From: Hyphomonas sp.
GTDB taxonomy: Bacteria > Pseudomonadota > Alphaproteobacteria > Caulobacterales > Hyphomonadaceae
Length of the DNA stretch: 64,000 nt
Reading direction: 5' to 3'
Assembly: GCA_002700305.1 (NCBI GenBank)
Contig: PACZ01000024.1
Coordinates: forward strand, 1 to 64,000
Shown: one piece after another, positions 1 to 9,439 of the stretch
Position numbering within the stretch: position 1 is the first letter of the stretch
Layout: every line of letters starts with the position of its first letter
Position numbers and translations under genes: made by a program
The notes under the pieces: generated by a model
Database searches by the model: none
What the model saw: only the letters and a program-made list of their open reading frames with translations
What the model was told of the DNA's origin: nothing

Positions 1-1
1 G

Positions 2-397
2 GCGTCCGTCACGGTGACTGACACGCGCATGCTGTCCGTCAACGTCTGGGACAAGTCTGTTGTGGGTGCTGCAGATCGCGCCATCCGGGAATCCGGGCTT
101 GGCCTGAATCCGGTCGTCGACGGCCAGAACCTGCGCCTGCCGATTCCGCCGCTCAACGAGGAGCGCCGCAAGGAACTTCAGAAAGTGGCGGGCAAGTATG
201 CGGAATCCGCACGCGTCGCGATCCGCAATATCCGCCGTGATGGCATGGATAGCCTGAAGGCGATGGAAAAGGACGGCGATATCAGCGAAGACCGTCATCA
301 CGCCCTGTCCGATGAAGTCCAGAAACTGACCGACATCTATGTCGCCAAGGTGGATGAAGCCCTGAAGGCCAAAGAAGCGGAGATCATGCAGGTCTGA
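2..397 (+). CDS. frr: Ribosome recycling factor, 5'-truncated by window edge
   Basis: This is the last 131 residues of ribosome recycling factor, which with EF-G splits post-termination ribosomes in the cytoplasm. The frame is already open at the left edge, so the true start lies outside; a GTG at 14 is internal. Family stretches are visible: [22 protein letters not shown] and [15 protein letters not shown], with the long C-terminal helix ending in EAEIMQV. The usual protein is about 185 residues, so roughly the first 50 are missing. Its stop shares one base with the uppS start (TGATG), which suggests translational coupling at the head of the envelope operon. Confidence 0.96.
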   Translation, partial: ASVTVTDTRMLSVNVWDKSVVGAADRAIRESGLGLNPVVDGQNLRLPIPPLNEERRKELQKVAGKYAESARVAIRNIRRDGMDSLKAMEKDGDISEDRHHALSDEVQKLTDIYVAKVDEALKAKEAEIMQV

Positions 398-1158
398 TGT
401 CCGGCGAACCCGCCCCCGCTTCAGAGGGCGCCGGGGCACAGGGGCTGCCGGGGCCGCAGCACGTTGCCATCATCATGGATGGCAATGGGCGGTGGGCGAA
501 AGCCCGTGGCCTGCCACGCGCCGCCGGGCATGAACGCGGGGTCGAGGCGCTGCGCCGGACGGTCGAAGCCGCGCCTGAACTTGGCATTCGCTACCTGACG
601 GTATTCTCCTTCTCGACAGAGAACTGGCGCCGGCCGGCAGCGGAGGTGAGCGCCTTGTTCGGCCTGCTCAAGGCTTATGTTCAGCGGGATTTGGGGCGCC
701 TGAAGCGGGAAGGCGTCTGTATCCGCGTGATCGGGCGCCGGGAAGGTCTGCCGGAGGATATCGCTGCGCTCGTGGACAAGGCTGAACGCGAAACGGCCCA
801 GAATTCGGATTTCTATCTCAACATCGCCTTCAACTATGGTGGCCGTGAGGAAATCATCCGCGCCGCCCAGAAGCTCGCTGCTGTTATCGAGGCGGGAGAA
901 GTTTCCGCTGACGCGGTCGATGAGGCGGTTTTCGCCCGGTTTCTCGACACGGACGGGATTCCTGATCCGGACCTTATGATCCGGACGAGCGGGGAATACC
1001 GCCTGTCCAATTTCCTGCTCTGGCAGGCAGCCTATTCAGAGCTCGTTTTCACGGATGTGCTCTGGCCCGATTTCGACAAATCCACGCTTCAACAGGCGAT
1101 TGCCGAGTTCCGAAGCCGGGAACGCCGGTTTGGCGCAGTGACGCCGGAGGCGCGCTGA
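397..1158 (+). CDS. uppS: Isoprenyl (undecaprenyl/decaprenyl) diphosphate synthase
   Basis: Cis-prenyltransferase that condenses isopentenyl diphosphate onto farnesyl diphosphate to make the C55 (or C50) lipid carrier of peptidoglycan and O-antigen synthesis. The 253 residues carry all the signatures: [17 protein letters not shown] with the catalytic Asp near residue 27, [11 protein letters not shown] near 70, and [19 protein letters not shown] followed by [13 protein letters not shown] near the end. The length is normal for the family. It starts one base inside the frr stop and ends on the first base of the cdsA ATG, so frr, uppS and cdsA are coupled. The exact product chain length cannot be read from sequence. 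Confidence 0.96.
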   Translation: MSGEPAPASEGAGAQGLPGPQHVAIIMDGNGRWAKARGLPRAAGHERGVEALRRTVEAAPELGIRYLTVFSFSTENWRRPAAEVSALFGLLKAYVQRDLGRLKREGVCIRVIGRREGLPEDIAALVDKAERETAQNSDFYLNIAFNYGGREEIIRAAQKLAAVIEAGEVSADAVDEAVFARFLDTDGIPDPDLMIRTSGEYRLSNFLLWQAAYSELVFTDVLWPDFDKSTLQQAIAEFRSRERRFGAVTPEAR

Positions 1159-1982
1159 TGGGAGACTGGACGCCCCGGGAGCTCAGGTTTTCAAATCTGG
1201 GCCTTCGCCTCATATCGTCAGCGATTCTGATTCCCCTGGGCCTGGCGGCAGTCTGGTCCGGCGGTTGGGGGCTGGCGGTGGCCTGCGCGGCGGCGGCCGG
1301 CGTGATGGCCTGGGAATGGGCTCATATCAGCGGATTCGTCAAACCGGCCCTGCTGGTTGCGTTTGCCGCCCTGACCTGTCTGGCGCTTCCTCTTGGCAAT
1401 GTTGGAATCGCGCTCGGTGTCATTCTTGCGGGCGCGGTGTTCGCGGCGATTGTCGCAAAAGGCGCCTGGAACCATCGCGGAAGCGCTGTGTTCGGCTTGA
1501 TCTATGTGACCATGATGCCTGTCTCGCTCTGGCTGTTGCGGGAGGGGCCCTGGGACGGCCGGTCTGCTGCGCTTTATTTCATGTCCTTTGTCTGGGCATC
1601 GGACGCAGCCGCTTACTTTACGGGCCGAGGGCTTGGCGGTCCGCGCCTTCTGCCGAAGGAAAGCCCCAACAAGACCTGGAGCGGTGCCTCCGGAGCAGTC
1701 GTTGCGTGTATTGTGTGCGGGGTGGCCGCTGCAGATATCCAGATGGTGCCGTTTGCCGGATGGATCATCGCAGGCATTGCGATTTCGGTCGTTGCTCAGC
1801 TGGGAGACCTGTTTGAGAGCGGTCTGAAACGGCGGTTCCGGGTCAAGGACTCAGGTTCGATCCTGCCAGGACATGGCGGAGTCATGGACCGGGTCGACGG
1901 TCTTGGCGCCGTGGCCTTTTTTGCGGTGCTGGCATTCCACATTGCGCCCAACCTGCCGGATATGCTTGGGCTTCAGGCATGA
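1158..1982 (+). CDS. cdsA: Phosphatidate cytidylyltransferase (CDP-diglyceride synthase)
   Basis: Inner-membrane enzyme that makes CDP-diacylglycerol from phosphatidate and CTP, the precursor of all the cell's phospholipids. The 274-residue protein is mostly hydrophobic helices. The CdsA signature lies near residues 218-246: SGLKRRFRVKDSGS, then LPGHGGVMDRVDG. Earlier, FMSFVWASDAAAYFTGRG and PKESPNKTWSG are also typical. It overlaps uppS by one base and dxr by four (ATGAG). uppS-cdsA-dxr-rseP-bamA is a standard proteobacterial order. Confidence 0.96.
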   Translation: MGDWTPRELRFSNLGLRLISSAILIPLGLAAVWSGGWGLAVACAAAAGVMAWEWAHISGFVKPALLVAFAALTCLALPLGNVGIALGVILAGAVFAAIVAKGAWNHRGSAVFGLIYVTMMPVSLWLLREGPWDGRSAALYFMSFVWASDAAAYFTGRGLGGPRLLPKESPNKTWSGASGAVVACIVCGVAAADIQMVPFAGWIIAGIAISVVAQLGDLFESGLKRRFRVKDSGSILPGHGGVMDRVDGLGAVAFFAVLAFHIAPNLPDMLGLQA

Positions 1983-3190
1983 GTGCCAGACGTGCCATTT
2001 CCGTTATGGGATCGACAGGTTCCATCGGGTGTTCTGCACTTGATGTGATCCGCCATGCCAATGCGAAAGGTGGCGACACCTTTGAGGTCGTCGCGCTGAC
2101 TGCCGGCAGCAACGCGGAAAAATTGGCTGAGCAGGCCCTTGAGTGCCGCCCGCAGATCGCCGTGATCGCCGATGAAAGCCAACTGCCGGTCTTGCGGGAA
2201 AAGCTGTCCGGGTCGGGGATTGAAGCGGCCGCTGGCTGCGCTGCCGTTACTGAGGCTGCAACACGTCCTGCGCGGGTACTCGCGGCGATTGTCGGTGCAG
2301 CCGGGCTGGAGTCGACCCTGGCGGCTGTGCAGGCCGGAAATGATGTCGCGATTGCCAACAAGGAGAGCGTAGTCTGCGGCGGGCGCCTGATCCTGGAGGA
2401 GGCCAGAAAGGCAGGGGTGAATGTCCTGCCCGTCGATTCCGAACACAGTGCGATCCATCAATGCCTGGGCGATGGCCGGCAACTCGAAAGCCTGACGATC
2501 ACAGCATCGGGCGGTCCGTTTCGTACGGCGACTGTAGAACAGATGCGCGCAGCGAGCCCTGAGGCGGCGGCAGCGCACCCGAACTGGGCCATGGGCATCA
2601 AGAATTCCATCGACAGTGCCACCCTGATGAACAAGGCGCTGGAGCTGATCGAGGCGGCCTACCTGTTCGATGTGGCAGCTGAGCGGATCGACGTGATCAT
2701 TCACCCGCAGTCGATCATCCATGGCATGGCGCATTTCACCGATGGGTCTGTGATCGCCCAGCTTGGTGCGCCGGATATGCGCACGCCGATCTCCTATGCC
2801 CTGGGATGGCCTGACCGCGTTGAAACGACGGTTGACCGCCTGGATCTGGTCGGTCTCGGCAAGCTCGATTTCGAGCCGGTGGACAGTCAGAAATTTCCCG
2901 CTGTGGCGCTTGCAAGGGAGGCTTTTGCCGCCGGTCCGGGCGCCACAACGGTATTAAATTGCGCTAATGAAACCGCCGTTTCTGCATTTATTGCGGGCCA
3001 ATGCGGGTTTCTGGACATAAGCTGGGTGGTAAAGGAAGTGTTGAGTCGCTTCCTCTCCGGCAATATGGCCGGATTGGCATGCAGTTCGCTAGAAGAGATC
3101 GGCATTCTGGACCGATACGCGCGTTCTGCCGCTGAAGATGTCTTGAAGCGGGCCCCGGGTGGTGGGGCGGAGGGTAGAACGCTTGGGTGA
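1979..3190 (+). CDS. dxr: 1-deoxy-D-xylulose 5-phosphate reductoisomerase
   Basis: Second step of the MEP isoprenoid pathway: NADPH-dependent conversion of DXP to 2-C-methyl-erythritol 4-phosphate. At 403 residues it is normal length. The NADPH site GSTGSIG is near residues 11-17, ANKESVVCGG near 126-135, the metal and substrate loop PVDSEHSAIHQCL near 150, and ASGGPFR and HPNWAMGIKNSIDSATLMNK follow. The start overlaps the end of cdsA by four bases. Its product pathway feeds the UppS reaction encoded just upstream. Confidence 0.97.
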   Translation: MSARRAISVMGSTGSIGCSALDVIRHANAKGGDTFEVVALTAGSNAEKLAEQALECRPQIAVIADESQLPVLREKLSGSGIEAAAGCAAVTEAATRPARVLAAIVGAAGLESTLAAVQAGNDVAIANKESVVCGGRLILEEARKAGVNVLPVDSEHSAIHQCLGDGRQLESLTITASGGPFRTATVEQMRAASPEAAAAHPNWAMGIKNSIDSATLMNKALELIEAAYLFDVAAERIDVIIHPQSIIHGMAHFTDGSVIAQLGAPDMRTPISYALGWPDRVETTVDRLDLVGLGKLDFEPVDSQKFPAVALAREAFAAGPGATTVLNCANETAVSAFIAGQCGFLDISWVVKEVLSRFLSGNMAGLACSSLEEIGILDRYARSAAEDVLKRAPGGGAEGRTLG

Positions 3191-4352
3191 GTTGCTGAGC
3201 CAAGGTCCTTTGTTTCTGGCTTGCCTCATCTTCATGATGGGCATTGTCGTTATTGTGCACGAGTTCGGCCATTACCTCGCCGGACGGGCCTTCGGTGCGG
3301 CAGTCGAATCCTTCTCCGTTGGCTTTGGAAGCCCGCTCTATGAGCGAAAAGACAAGCGCGGCACGCGCTGGCGGATCAACTGGATCCCGCTCGGCGGTTT
3401 CGTAAAATTTGCTGGCGAGGCCCAGACCGCTGCTGACATCGGAAAACTGGAAAACGGCCTTGTTGGCCGGCCTTATCCCGAACTCGGCGTCGGCCAGCGG
3501 TCGATTGTCAGTCTGGCGGGCCCGCTCGCCAATTTCGTGCTGGCGAGCCTGATTTTTGCGCTCATGCTCGGTACGTTCGGGCGTCCGAACGTGGAAGTGG
3601 GCATCTACTCCGTCTCGGAAGGCGGCGCGGCTGCGATCGGCGGAATGGAAGCCGGTGATATTATCCTGTCCACCAATGGCAAACCGGTGACGACACCGAG
3701 CGATGTCCAGCTGGCTGCTGTGCTGAACCCCAATACACCTGTGAATTTCGTGGTGCGCCGGGGTGAAGTGGAGCAGTCGCTAACTGTGACCCCACAGGAA
3801 ATTATCCGTGAAAATGAGCTGGGACAGCAGGTGCCTCAGGGCACGATCGGCGTCCAGCTGGCGAATGTGAGCATTCAGGAGCCGACCCGCTACAATCCTG
3901 TCGAAGCGCTCGGGCAGGGCGTCCTGCAGACCGGCAAGACACTTGAGCAGACTGTGACCATGCTAAACCGGATCATAACCGGACGCATGTCGATCCATAC
4001 CATGTCCGGCCCCGTGGGAATCGGAGATGTGTCACGGCGTATCGTGAACGAGGTCTGGGCTCAGGAAGACGTTTCGGTCGGCACGCGGCTGTCCGAACTG
4101 TTCTGGATGCTGCTGGGCATGTGCGCCTCGATTTCCGTCGGGATTGGCTTCTTCAACCTGCTTCCGCTGCCGGTATTGGATGGCGGACACCTTGTGTTTA
4201 ATGCATACGAGGCCGTGACCGGCCGCCACTTGCCGGAAAAAGTGCAGGAGGTGAGCCTGACTTTCGGTCTCATCCTGTTATTGGGGATGGTCGTCGTCAT
4301 CACGTGGGGCGATGTCATCGAAACCGGCCTTTTTGGCGGCGGGGGCGGTTGA
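3183..4352 (+). CDS. rseP: RIP zinc metalloprotease RseP (site-2 protease)
   Basis: Membrane-embedded S2P protease that cleaves anti-sigma factors and leftover signal peptides. The HEFGH zinc motif is in the first transmembrane helix, two PDZ-like regions lie around residues 120-260 (one with GGMEAGDIILSTNGKPV), and the LDGGH motif is near residue 330. I chose the TTG at 3183 because GGAGGG (3169-3174) sits eight bases upstream and the protein then begins just before the first helix. A GTG at 3159 would add eight polar residues. The chosen start overlaps dxr by eight bases. bamA follows after 40 bases. Confidence 0.93.
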   Translation: MGELLSQGPLFLACLIFMMGIVVIVHEFGHYLAGRAFGAAVESFSVGFGSPLYERKDKRGTRWRINWIPLGGFVKFAGEAQTAADIGKLENGLVGRPYPELGVGQRSIVSLAGPLANFVLASLIFALMLGTFGRPNVEVGIYSVSEGGAAAIGGMEAGDIILSTNGKPVTTPSDVQLAAVLNPNTPVNFVVRRGEVEQSLTVTPQEIIRENELGQQVPQGTIGVQLANVSIQEPTRYNPVEALGQGVLQTGKTLEQTVTMLNRIITGRMSIHTMSGPVGIGDVSRRIVNEVWAQEDVSVGTRLSELFWMLLGMCASISVGIGFFNLLPLPVLDGGHLVFNAYEAVTGRHLPEKVQEVSLTFGLILLLGMVVVITWGDVIETGLFGGGGG

Positions 4353-4392
4353 GCCGGCCGGATCAGGGACTAATCAGAGAGTTTATTCGACG

Positions 4393-6954
4393 ATGCGTAA
4401 GTTTCTTGCAGCGACCTTTATGGCGACCAGCGTGTTCGCGCTTCAGAGCGTGGGTGGCGTGGCTGGTGCAGCTCAGGCGCAGGAAGACAATCGGTATGGA
4501 GGTACGATCCGTTCGATTGTCGTCCAGGGCAACAAGCGTATCGAGGCACGGACGGTTCAGTCCTATCTGTTGCTCGAACCGGGTGACACGTTTGACCCGA
4601 ACCGGATCGACCTGTCGCTGAAGACGCTGTTCGCGACGAACCTGTTCGCAGACGTTTCCATTGATCGCCTGGGCGATGATCTCATCGTTCGCGTTGTGGA
4701 GAACCCGATCATCAACCGCGTGATCTTCGAGGGCAACAAGGCGCTTAAAGAAGACAAGCTCAGGGAAGAAATTCAGGCTGAGCCGCGTGGCATCTTCACG
4801 GCCGCCCGCGTCCAGAGCGATGTTCAGCGTGTGCTTGAGCTTTACCGGCAGTCCGGCCGCTTCGCCGCGAAAGTGGAACCCCAGTACAAGCCGCTGGAGC
4901 AGAACCGCGTCGATCTGATCTTCCAGATCACCGAAGGCCCGGTCACCGGCGTCCGCTCGATCAACTTCATCGGCAACGAAGCCTATTCCGACTCCCGCCT
5001 GCGTAGCGAGATCGTGACCAAGCAGTCCCGCTTCTGGCGCTTCTTCAGCTCGAACGACAATTACGACCCGGGCCGCCTGGAATATGACCGGGACCAGCTG
5101 CGCCAGTTCTACCAGAACAACGGGTATTACGATTTCCGCGTGACCTCGGCCGTGGCTGAGCTGACACCGGACCAGAAAGACTTCTACATCACCATGACGG
5201 TGGATGAGGGGCGCCAGTACGACTTCGGCGAGGTCAAGGTCGAGACGGCACTTGAGAAGCTGAATGCGGAGGCCTTGCGGGCAGCGGTTCCGATCCAGGA
5301 AGGCGCCTTGTTCCGGGGTGACCTGATCGAAAGCACGATCGACTCCCTGACATATGCTGCAGGTATCGCCGGCTACGCGTTCGTCGACATCCGTCCACAA
5401 CTCGATGTGAACCCGGAAACGGGCCGTATCGATGTCACTTTCGTCGTGGACGAAGGCCCGCGCGTCTACATCGACCGGATCAACATTGTCGGCAACACGC
5501 AGACGCTGGACCGCGTAATCCGCCGGGAACTGAGAATTTCAGAAGGCGATGCCTTTAACAGGATCCTCCTCGACCGGTCGAAAAACCGGGTTCGGGCACT
5601 TGGCTACTTCAAGGAAGTCGAGATTGAGGAAGTCCCGACGGATGAGCCGGACCGCACAGTTGTCAATGTGAGCGTTCAGGAGCAGCCCACGGGTGAGCTG
5701 TCCTTCGCAGCCGGCTTCTCCTCGGTGGACTCCTACCTGATCGACCTGTCGGCCAGCCAGCGGAACCTGCGTGGCCGCGGTCAGTCCGTGGTCGCACGCG
5801 TGTCGTCGTCCAGCCGTCAGCAGGTGGTCGATCTTCGTTTCACCGAGCCGCGCTTCCTGGACCGGAACTTGTCTGCAGGTATCGACGTCTTTGCGACCCG
5901 CCAGGACTTTGGCGACATTTCGTACTTCACCAGCGATACCTACGGTGCCGGTGTTCGTGTCGGTTTCCCGCTGACAGAGCGTATGCAGCTGGGGCTGTCC
6001 TATCGTCTGCAATATGACGATATCGATGTGACGGACATTCCGCTCCTGATCGACCTCGAGACCGGACAGCGCTCGACGCGCCTGATTCAGACGGGCGGGG
6101 CGGATACGCCCAACGATGAGACGGATGATACATTCCGGCGTGCCGGACCGGATGACGTTATTGACGGCCAGGAAACCGTTCTGGACCGCTGTGACCCGAC
6201 TTATCTCTTTCGCGAGACAATCTGCCGGTCGGAACGCTCCGACCTTTCGAGCATCATCGGCTATCAGCTTTTCTGGGACCGGACGAACGATCCGATCACG
6301 CCAACGCGCGGTTTTGATATGTCCCTCAGCCAGGACCTCGCCGGCATCGGTGGTGACGTGCACTATCTGCGCACTGAAACTCGCGCCTCCTTTTATCGCG
6401 GTATCTGGAAAGGTGTTGTCGCCAGCGCACGCCTGTCCGGCGGCTATGTCTTCCCGCTGGAAAATGGCGAAGGCATTCGTATCAATAACCGCTTCTTCCG
6501 GGGCGGTTCGACCTTCCGCGGATTTGATGTTGCCGGTCTCGGACCGCGTGAGATCCTCCAGGTGGTCGACCCGGAAACCGGTGAAATCGTTGCGACCCGC
6601 CGCCTGAACGCGCAGGGGGGGAACCTGTATTATCAGGGTACGTTCGAACTGAGCCTGCCCAATGTTTTCCCGGAAGAGTATGGTATCAAGAGCGCCCTGT
6701 TCGTCGATGCCGGTTCGCTAGGGACGCTGCGCGGCCCCGACAAGGCGCCGACATTCTATACAACGGACCCGATCACCGGGTTGCCTGCTGTGCAATTGAC
6801 AAAAGAAGCCGCGTCGTTGCGTGCTGCGGCCGGTCTGAGCGTGTTCTGGAACTCGCCTTTCGGCCCGATCCGCTTCGACTTCTCACAAATCCTCCGAAGC
6901 GAGGACTATGACCGGACAGAGACGTTCCGGTTCTCGACGTCAACCCGCTTCTAA
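4393..6954 (+). CDS. bamA: Outer membrane protein assembly factor BamA
   Basis: Omp85 beta-barrel that inserts other beta-barrel proteins into the outer membrane as core of the BAM complex. The start at 4393 gives a clean signal peptide (MRKFLAATFMATSVFALQ, cleavage near AQAQE); an in-frame ATG at 4312 lies inside rseP and would spoil it. Five POTRA domains fill about residues 35-430 and a 16-strand barrel fills the rest. The loop-6 motif FRGF (within STFRGFDVAG) is present and the protein ends in Phe, as needed for BAM recognition. A long acidic insertion with two Cys is encoded at about 6055-6240. skp follows after 26 bases. Confidence 0.97.
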   Translation: MRKFLAATFMATSVFALQSVGGVAGAAQAQEDNRYGGTIRSIVVQGNKRIEARTVQSYLLLEPGDTFDPNRIDLSLKTLFATNLFADVSIDRLGDDLIVRVVENPIINRVIFEGNKALKEDKLREEIQAEPRGIFTAARVQSDVQRVLELYRQSGRFAAKVEPQYKPLEQNRVDLIFQITEGPVTGVRSINFIGNEAYSDSRLRSEIVTKQSRFWRFFSSNDNYDPGRLEYDRDQLRQFYQNNGYYDFRVTSAVAELTPDQKDFYITMTVDEGRQYDFGEVKVETALEKLNAEALRAAVPIQEGALFRGDLIESTIDSLTYAAGIAGYAFVDIRPQLDVNPETGRIDVTFVVDEGPRVYIDRINIVGNTQTLDRVIRRELRISEGDAFNRILLDRSKNRVRALGYFKEVEIEEVPTDEPDRTVVNVSVQEQPTGELSFAAGFSSVDSYLIDLSASQRNLRGRGQSVVARVSSSSRQQVVDLRFTEPRFLDRNLSAGIDVFATRQDFGDISYFTSDTYGAGVRVGFPLTERMQLGLSYRLQYDDIDVTDIPLLIDLETGQRSTRLIQTGGADTPNDETDDTFRRAGPDDVIDGQETVLDRCDPTYLFRETICRSERSDLSSIIGYQLFWDRTNDPITPTRGFDMSLSQDLAGIGGDVHYLRTETRASFYRGIWKGVVASARLSGGYVFPLENGEGIRINNRFFRGGSTFRGFDVAGLGPREILQVVDPETGEIVATRRLNAQGGNLYYQGTFELSLPNVFPEEYGIKSALFVDAGSLGTLRGPDKAPTFYTTDPITGLPAVQLTKEAASLRAAAGLSVFWNSPFGPIRFDFSQILRSEDYDRTETFRFSTSTRF

Positions 6955-6980
6955 TCGCAAGCCCCAGAATGGAGACTGCT

Positions 6981-7577
6981 ATGTCCCACCTCAAGAAACT
7001 CTTGTTCGCGTTCGCGTTGCTTATCGGCAGCGCGTCCTTCACCGCACCGACGGCTGCTGCACAAGGCAGCAACGTCATTGCCATCGACGAAGTAAAAATC
7101 CTTCGCGAAAGCAAAGCCGGCAAGGACATGGCGACCAAGCTCAACAACATCGAAACACAGATGAACAACGAGCTGACCCCCGAGCGGACCACCCTGCAGA
7201 ATGAAGGCAAGACGCTGGACGGCAAGCTTCAGGGCAAGTCTCGCGAACAGGTGAATGCCGACGCGGCTCTGGTTTCCGAGCTGAATGCCTATCAGGCCAA
7301 GGCCAACGCTTTCGCGGCGAAAGCACAAAAAGCCTCGCAGGAGTTTTCGCTCACGGAACGTGTTGCCCTGGCAACGTTCAACAAGGCACTCGAGCCGGTG
7401 CTGCTTCAGGTGATCCAGGAGAAGAACGCCCAACTCGTCGTTTCCAAGAGCTCGGTTATCTACTCCGCAGACTCGATCGATGCGACGGCCCTGGTGATTC
7501 AGAAGCTGGACGCAGCGACGCCGACGCTGGCCGTAACCCGTCAGAAAATTCCGGATCAGCCGGCAAATCCGCAGTAA
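6981..7577 (+). CDS. skp: OmpH/Skp-family periplasmic chaperone
   Basis: Periplasmic holdase that escorts unfolded outer-membrane proteins to BamA, encoded just upstream. I chose ATG 6981 because GGAG (6971-6974) lies six bases before it and the product starts with a good signal peptide ([16 protein letters not shown], cleavage after TAAAQG). An ATG at 6969 is also in frame but overlaps that Shine-Dalgarno sequence. About 198 residues; after a short beta segment ([11 protein letters not shown]) most of the protein is a charged helical hairpin, the OmpH tentacle. The Pro/Gln-rich tail is unremarkable. Confidence 0.92.
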   Translation: MSHLKKLLFAFALLIGSASFTAPTAAAQGSNVIAIDEVKILRESKAGKDMATKLNNIETQMNNELTPERTTLQNEGKTLDGKLQGKSREQVNADAALVSELNAYQAKANAFAAKAQKASQEFSLTERVALATFNKALEPVLLQVIQEKNAQLVVSKSSVIYSADSIDATALVIQKLDAATPTLAVTRQKIPDQPANPQ

Positions 7578-7588
7578 CGGAGTATAAT

Positions 7589-8605
7589 GTGACAGTCGAT
7601 CCGCGGTTCTATGCGCCATTGGGGGCTTTGACGCTTGGGCAGGTCGCGGAGATGACTGGCGCGCCGCTGGACGGCGACGGCGAGTTACCTGTCACGGGTA
7701 TCTCGTCCGCCGGCCAGGCTCAGCCGGGTGACCTTGTCTTCCTGGACGGCGATGGAAAGTCCGCGCCCCAGATTTCTCCGAATGGCGGAGTTTTCGTGAC
7801 CAATGAAGCGAACTTGCGGCATGTGCCGGAAGGGGCTTCCCGGCTCGTCGTCCGGTTCCCACGCTATGCCCATGCAATCGCCGCGCTGGCGATGTACCGG
7901 CCACGTCACCTGGACTGGACTGGTGACGCCCGCATTGCGCCCGATGCGCAGGTACATGAGACGGCCAGAGTGTCGCCGGGGGCCGTTGTCGGACCAGGCG
8001 CTGTTATCGGTGAAGGCAGCTGGATCGGTCCGAATGCGTCGATCGGGCCAGGTGTCCAGATCGGTCGGCATTGTCAGATCGGTGCAAATACAAGTGTCTT
8101 CTGTGCGCTTCTCGGCGATCACGTCACTTTGCTGGCCGGCGCGCGGATCGGCGAAAATGGTTTTGGCGTTATGGCGGCGCCCGATGGGCAGCGTGATGCC
8201 CCTCACTTTGGCCGGGTGATCCTGCAGGATCATGTCACTGTCGGCGCGAATACCTGCATCGACCGCGGCGTGTTCGAGGACACGATCCTCGGCGAGCGTA
8301 CCAAGATCGATAATCTTTGCCAGATCGCGCACAATGTCGTTTTCGGACGCTCGGTCATCATGGCCGCTTTTGGCGGCATCTCGGGTTCGGTCCGGGTTGG
8401 CAATCAGTCCATGCTTGGCGGACGGGTCGGCATCGCCGATCATGTCCGGGTCGGAGAAGGGGTCAGCCTGGCCGCTTCCTCAGGCCTGTTCCGCAATGTC
8501 GAAGACGGCGAAACATGGGGCGGCACGCCTGCAAAACCGCTTCGTCAGTGGATGCGTGAAGTCGCCTGGTTGCAGAAACAGGCAAACCCGAAGAAAAATA
8601 GCTGA
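7589..8605 (+). CDS. lpxD: UDP-3-O-(3-hydroxyacyl)glucosamine N-acyltransferase
   Basis: Third lipid A enzyme; it transfers a 3-hydroxyacyl chain from ACP to the 2-amine of the UDP-glucosamine intermediate. The 338 residues contain an N-terminal uridine-binding domain (about 1-100) and a left-handed beta-helix of hexapeptide repeats such as [19 protein letters not shown]. The catalytic His lies in the [11 protein letters not shown] stretch near residue 250. The start is GTG at 7589 with GGAG at 7579-7582, six bases upstream; the ATG at 7587 is out of frame and meets an immediate TGA. It lies 11 bases after skp. Confidence 0.95.
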   Translation: MTVDPRFYAPLGALTLGQVAEMTGAPLDGDGELPVTGISSAGQAQPGDLVFLDGDGKSAPQISPNGGVFVTNEANLRHVPEGASRLVVRFPRYAHAIAALAMYRPRHLDWTGDARIAPDAQVHETARVSPGAVVGPGAVIGEGSWIGPNASIGPGVQIGRHCQIGANTSVFCALLGDHVTLLAGARIGENGFGVMAAPDGQRDAPHFGRVILQDHVTVGANTCIDRGVFEDTILGERTKIDNLCQIAHNVVFGRSVIMAAFGGISGSVRVGNQSMLGGRVGIADHVRVGEGVSLAASSGLFRNVEDGETWGGTPAKPLRQWMREVAWLQKQANPKKNS

Positions 8606-8643
8606 TCGGCGCTTATTTTACGCCAATCAGAAGAGATGCCGCG

Positions 8644-9435
8644 ATGTCGACACAGATCCACCCCTCCGCCTTTGTTGAAGAAGGCGCCCAGCTAGGCGCG
8701 GACGTCATCATTGGTCCGTTCTGCCATGTAAGTGCAAATGCGGTGATCGGTGATGGGTGCACATTGCATTCGCACGCTGTCGTCGCCGGACATACCAGCC
8801 TCGGTGCCAACAGCGTGCTGTTCCCCCATGCGACGCTCGGCTGCAGCCCGCAGGTGATCGGTTTTGAAAGCACGCCAGAGTCCCGGCTGGAAGTCGGGGA
8901 GAATTGCACTTTCCGGGAATACGCGACGGCGCACGCAGGCATGCCGAAATTCGGTGGTCTGACGAAAGTCGGAGACCATTGCTACATCATGATCGGCGCG
9001 CACATCGCCCATGACAACCATATCGGCAATCATGTGGTGATGGCGAACAATGTATCGCTGGCGGGTCATATCGAAGTGGGGGACCATGTCTGGTTCGGCG
9101 GCCTTGCTGCTGTGCACCAATTCTCTCGAATTGGACGAAATGCCTTCATCGGTGGCGGGGCCATTGTGGTTGAGGACGTCATTCCTTTCGGGTCTGTCGT
9201 GGGGAACCATGCCAAATTGTCCGGTCTCAACATGGTTGGCCTGAAGCGGCGCGGTTTTGACAAAGAGCAATTGATGCAGATCCGCAGCGCGTACAAGGCC
9301 GTGTTCTTTGGAGATGGTCTGTTCAGGGACCGTCTGGCGAAGGCGGCAGCCGATTTTGCGGACAAGCCTTTGGCAATGGAACTCATCTCGTTCATTCAGG
9401 CCGGTGGAGACCGGCCAATCTGCAAGCCGGCCTGA
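8644..9435 (+). CDS. lpxA: UDP-N-acetylglucosamine acyltransferase
   Basis: First lipid A step: transfer of a 3-hydroxyacyl chain from ACP to the 3-OH of UDP-GlcNAc in the cytoplasm. The 263-residue protein is a hexapeptide-repeat beta-helix with a C-terminal helical domain (GLKRRGFDKEQLMQIRSAYK). The catalytic His is in HIAHDNHIGNHVVMANNV near residue 122, followed by the expected GGLAAVHQFSRIG. It comes directly after lpxD with a 38-base gap and no fabZ between them, unlike most relatives. lpxI follows four bases later. Confidence 0.96.
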   Translation: MSTQIHPSAFVEEGAQLGADVIIGPFCHVSANAVIGDGCTLHSHAVVAGHTSLGANSVLFPHATLGCSPQVIGFESTPESRLEVGENCTFREYATAHAGMPKFGGLTKVGDHCYIMIGAHIAHDNHIGNHVVMANNVSLAGHIEVGDHVWFGGLAAVHQFSRIGRNAFIGGGAIVVEDVIPFGSVVGNHAKLSGLNMVGLKRRGFDKEQLMQIRSAYKAVFFGDGLFRDRLAKAAADFADKPLAMELISFIQAGGDRPICKPA

Positions 9436-9439
9436 GCCC

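Noticed and set aside
4363..5400. 345-codon leftward frame opposite bamA
   Set aside because: Antisense shadow; bamA POTRA domains occupy the other strand.
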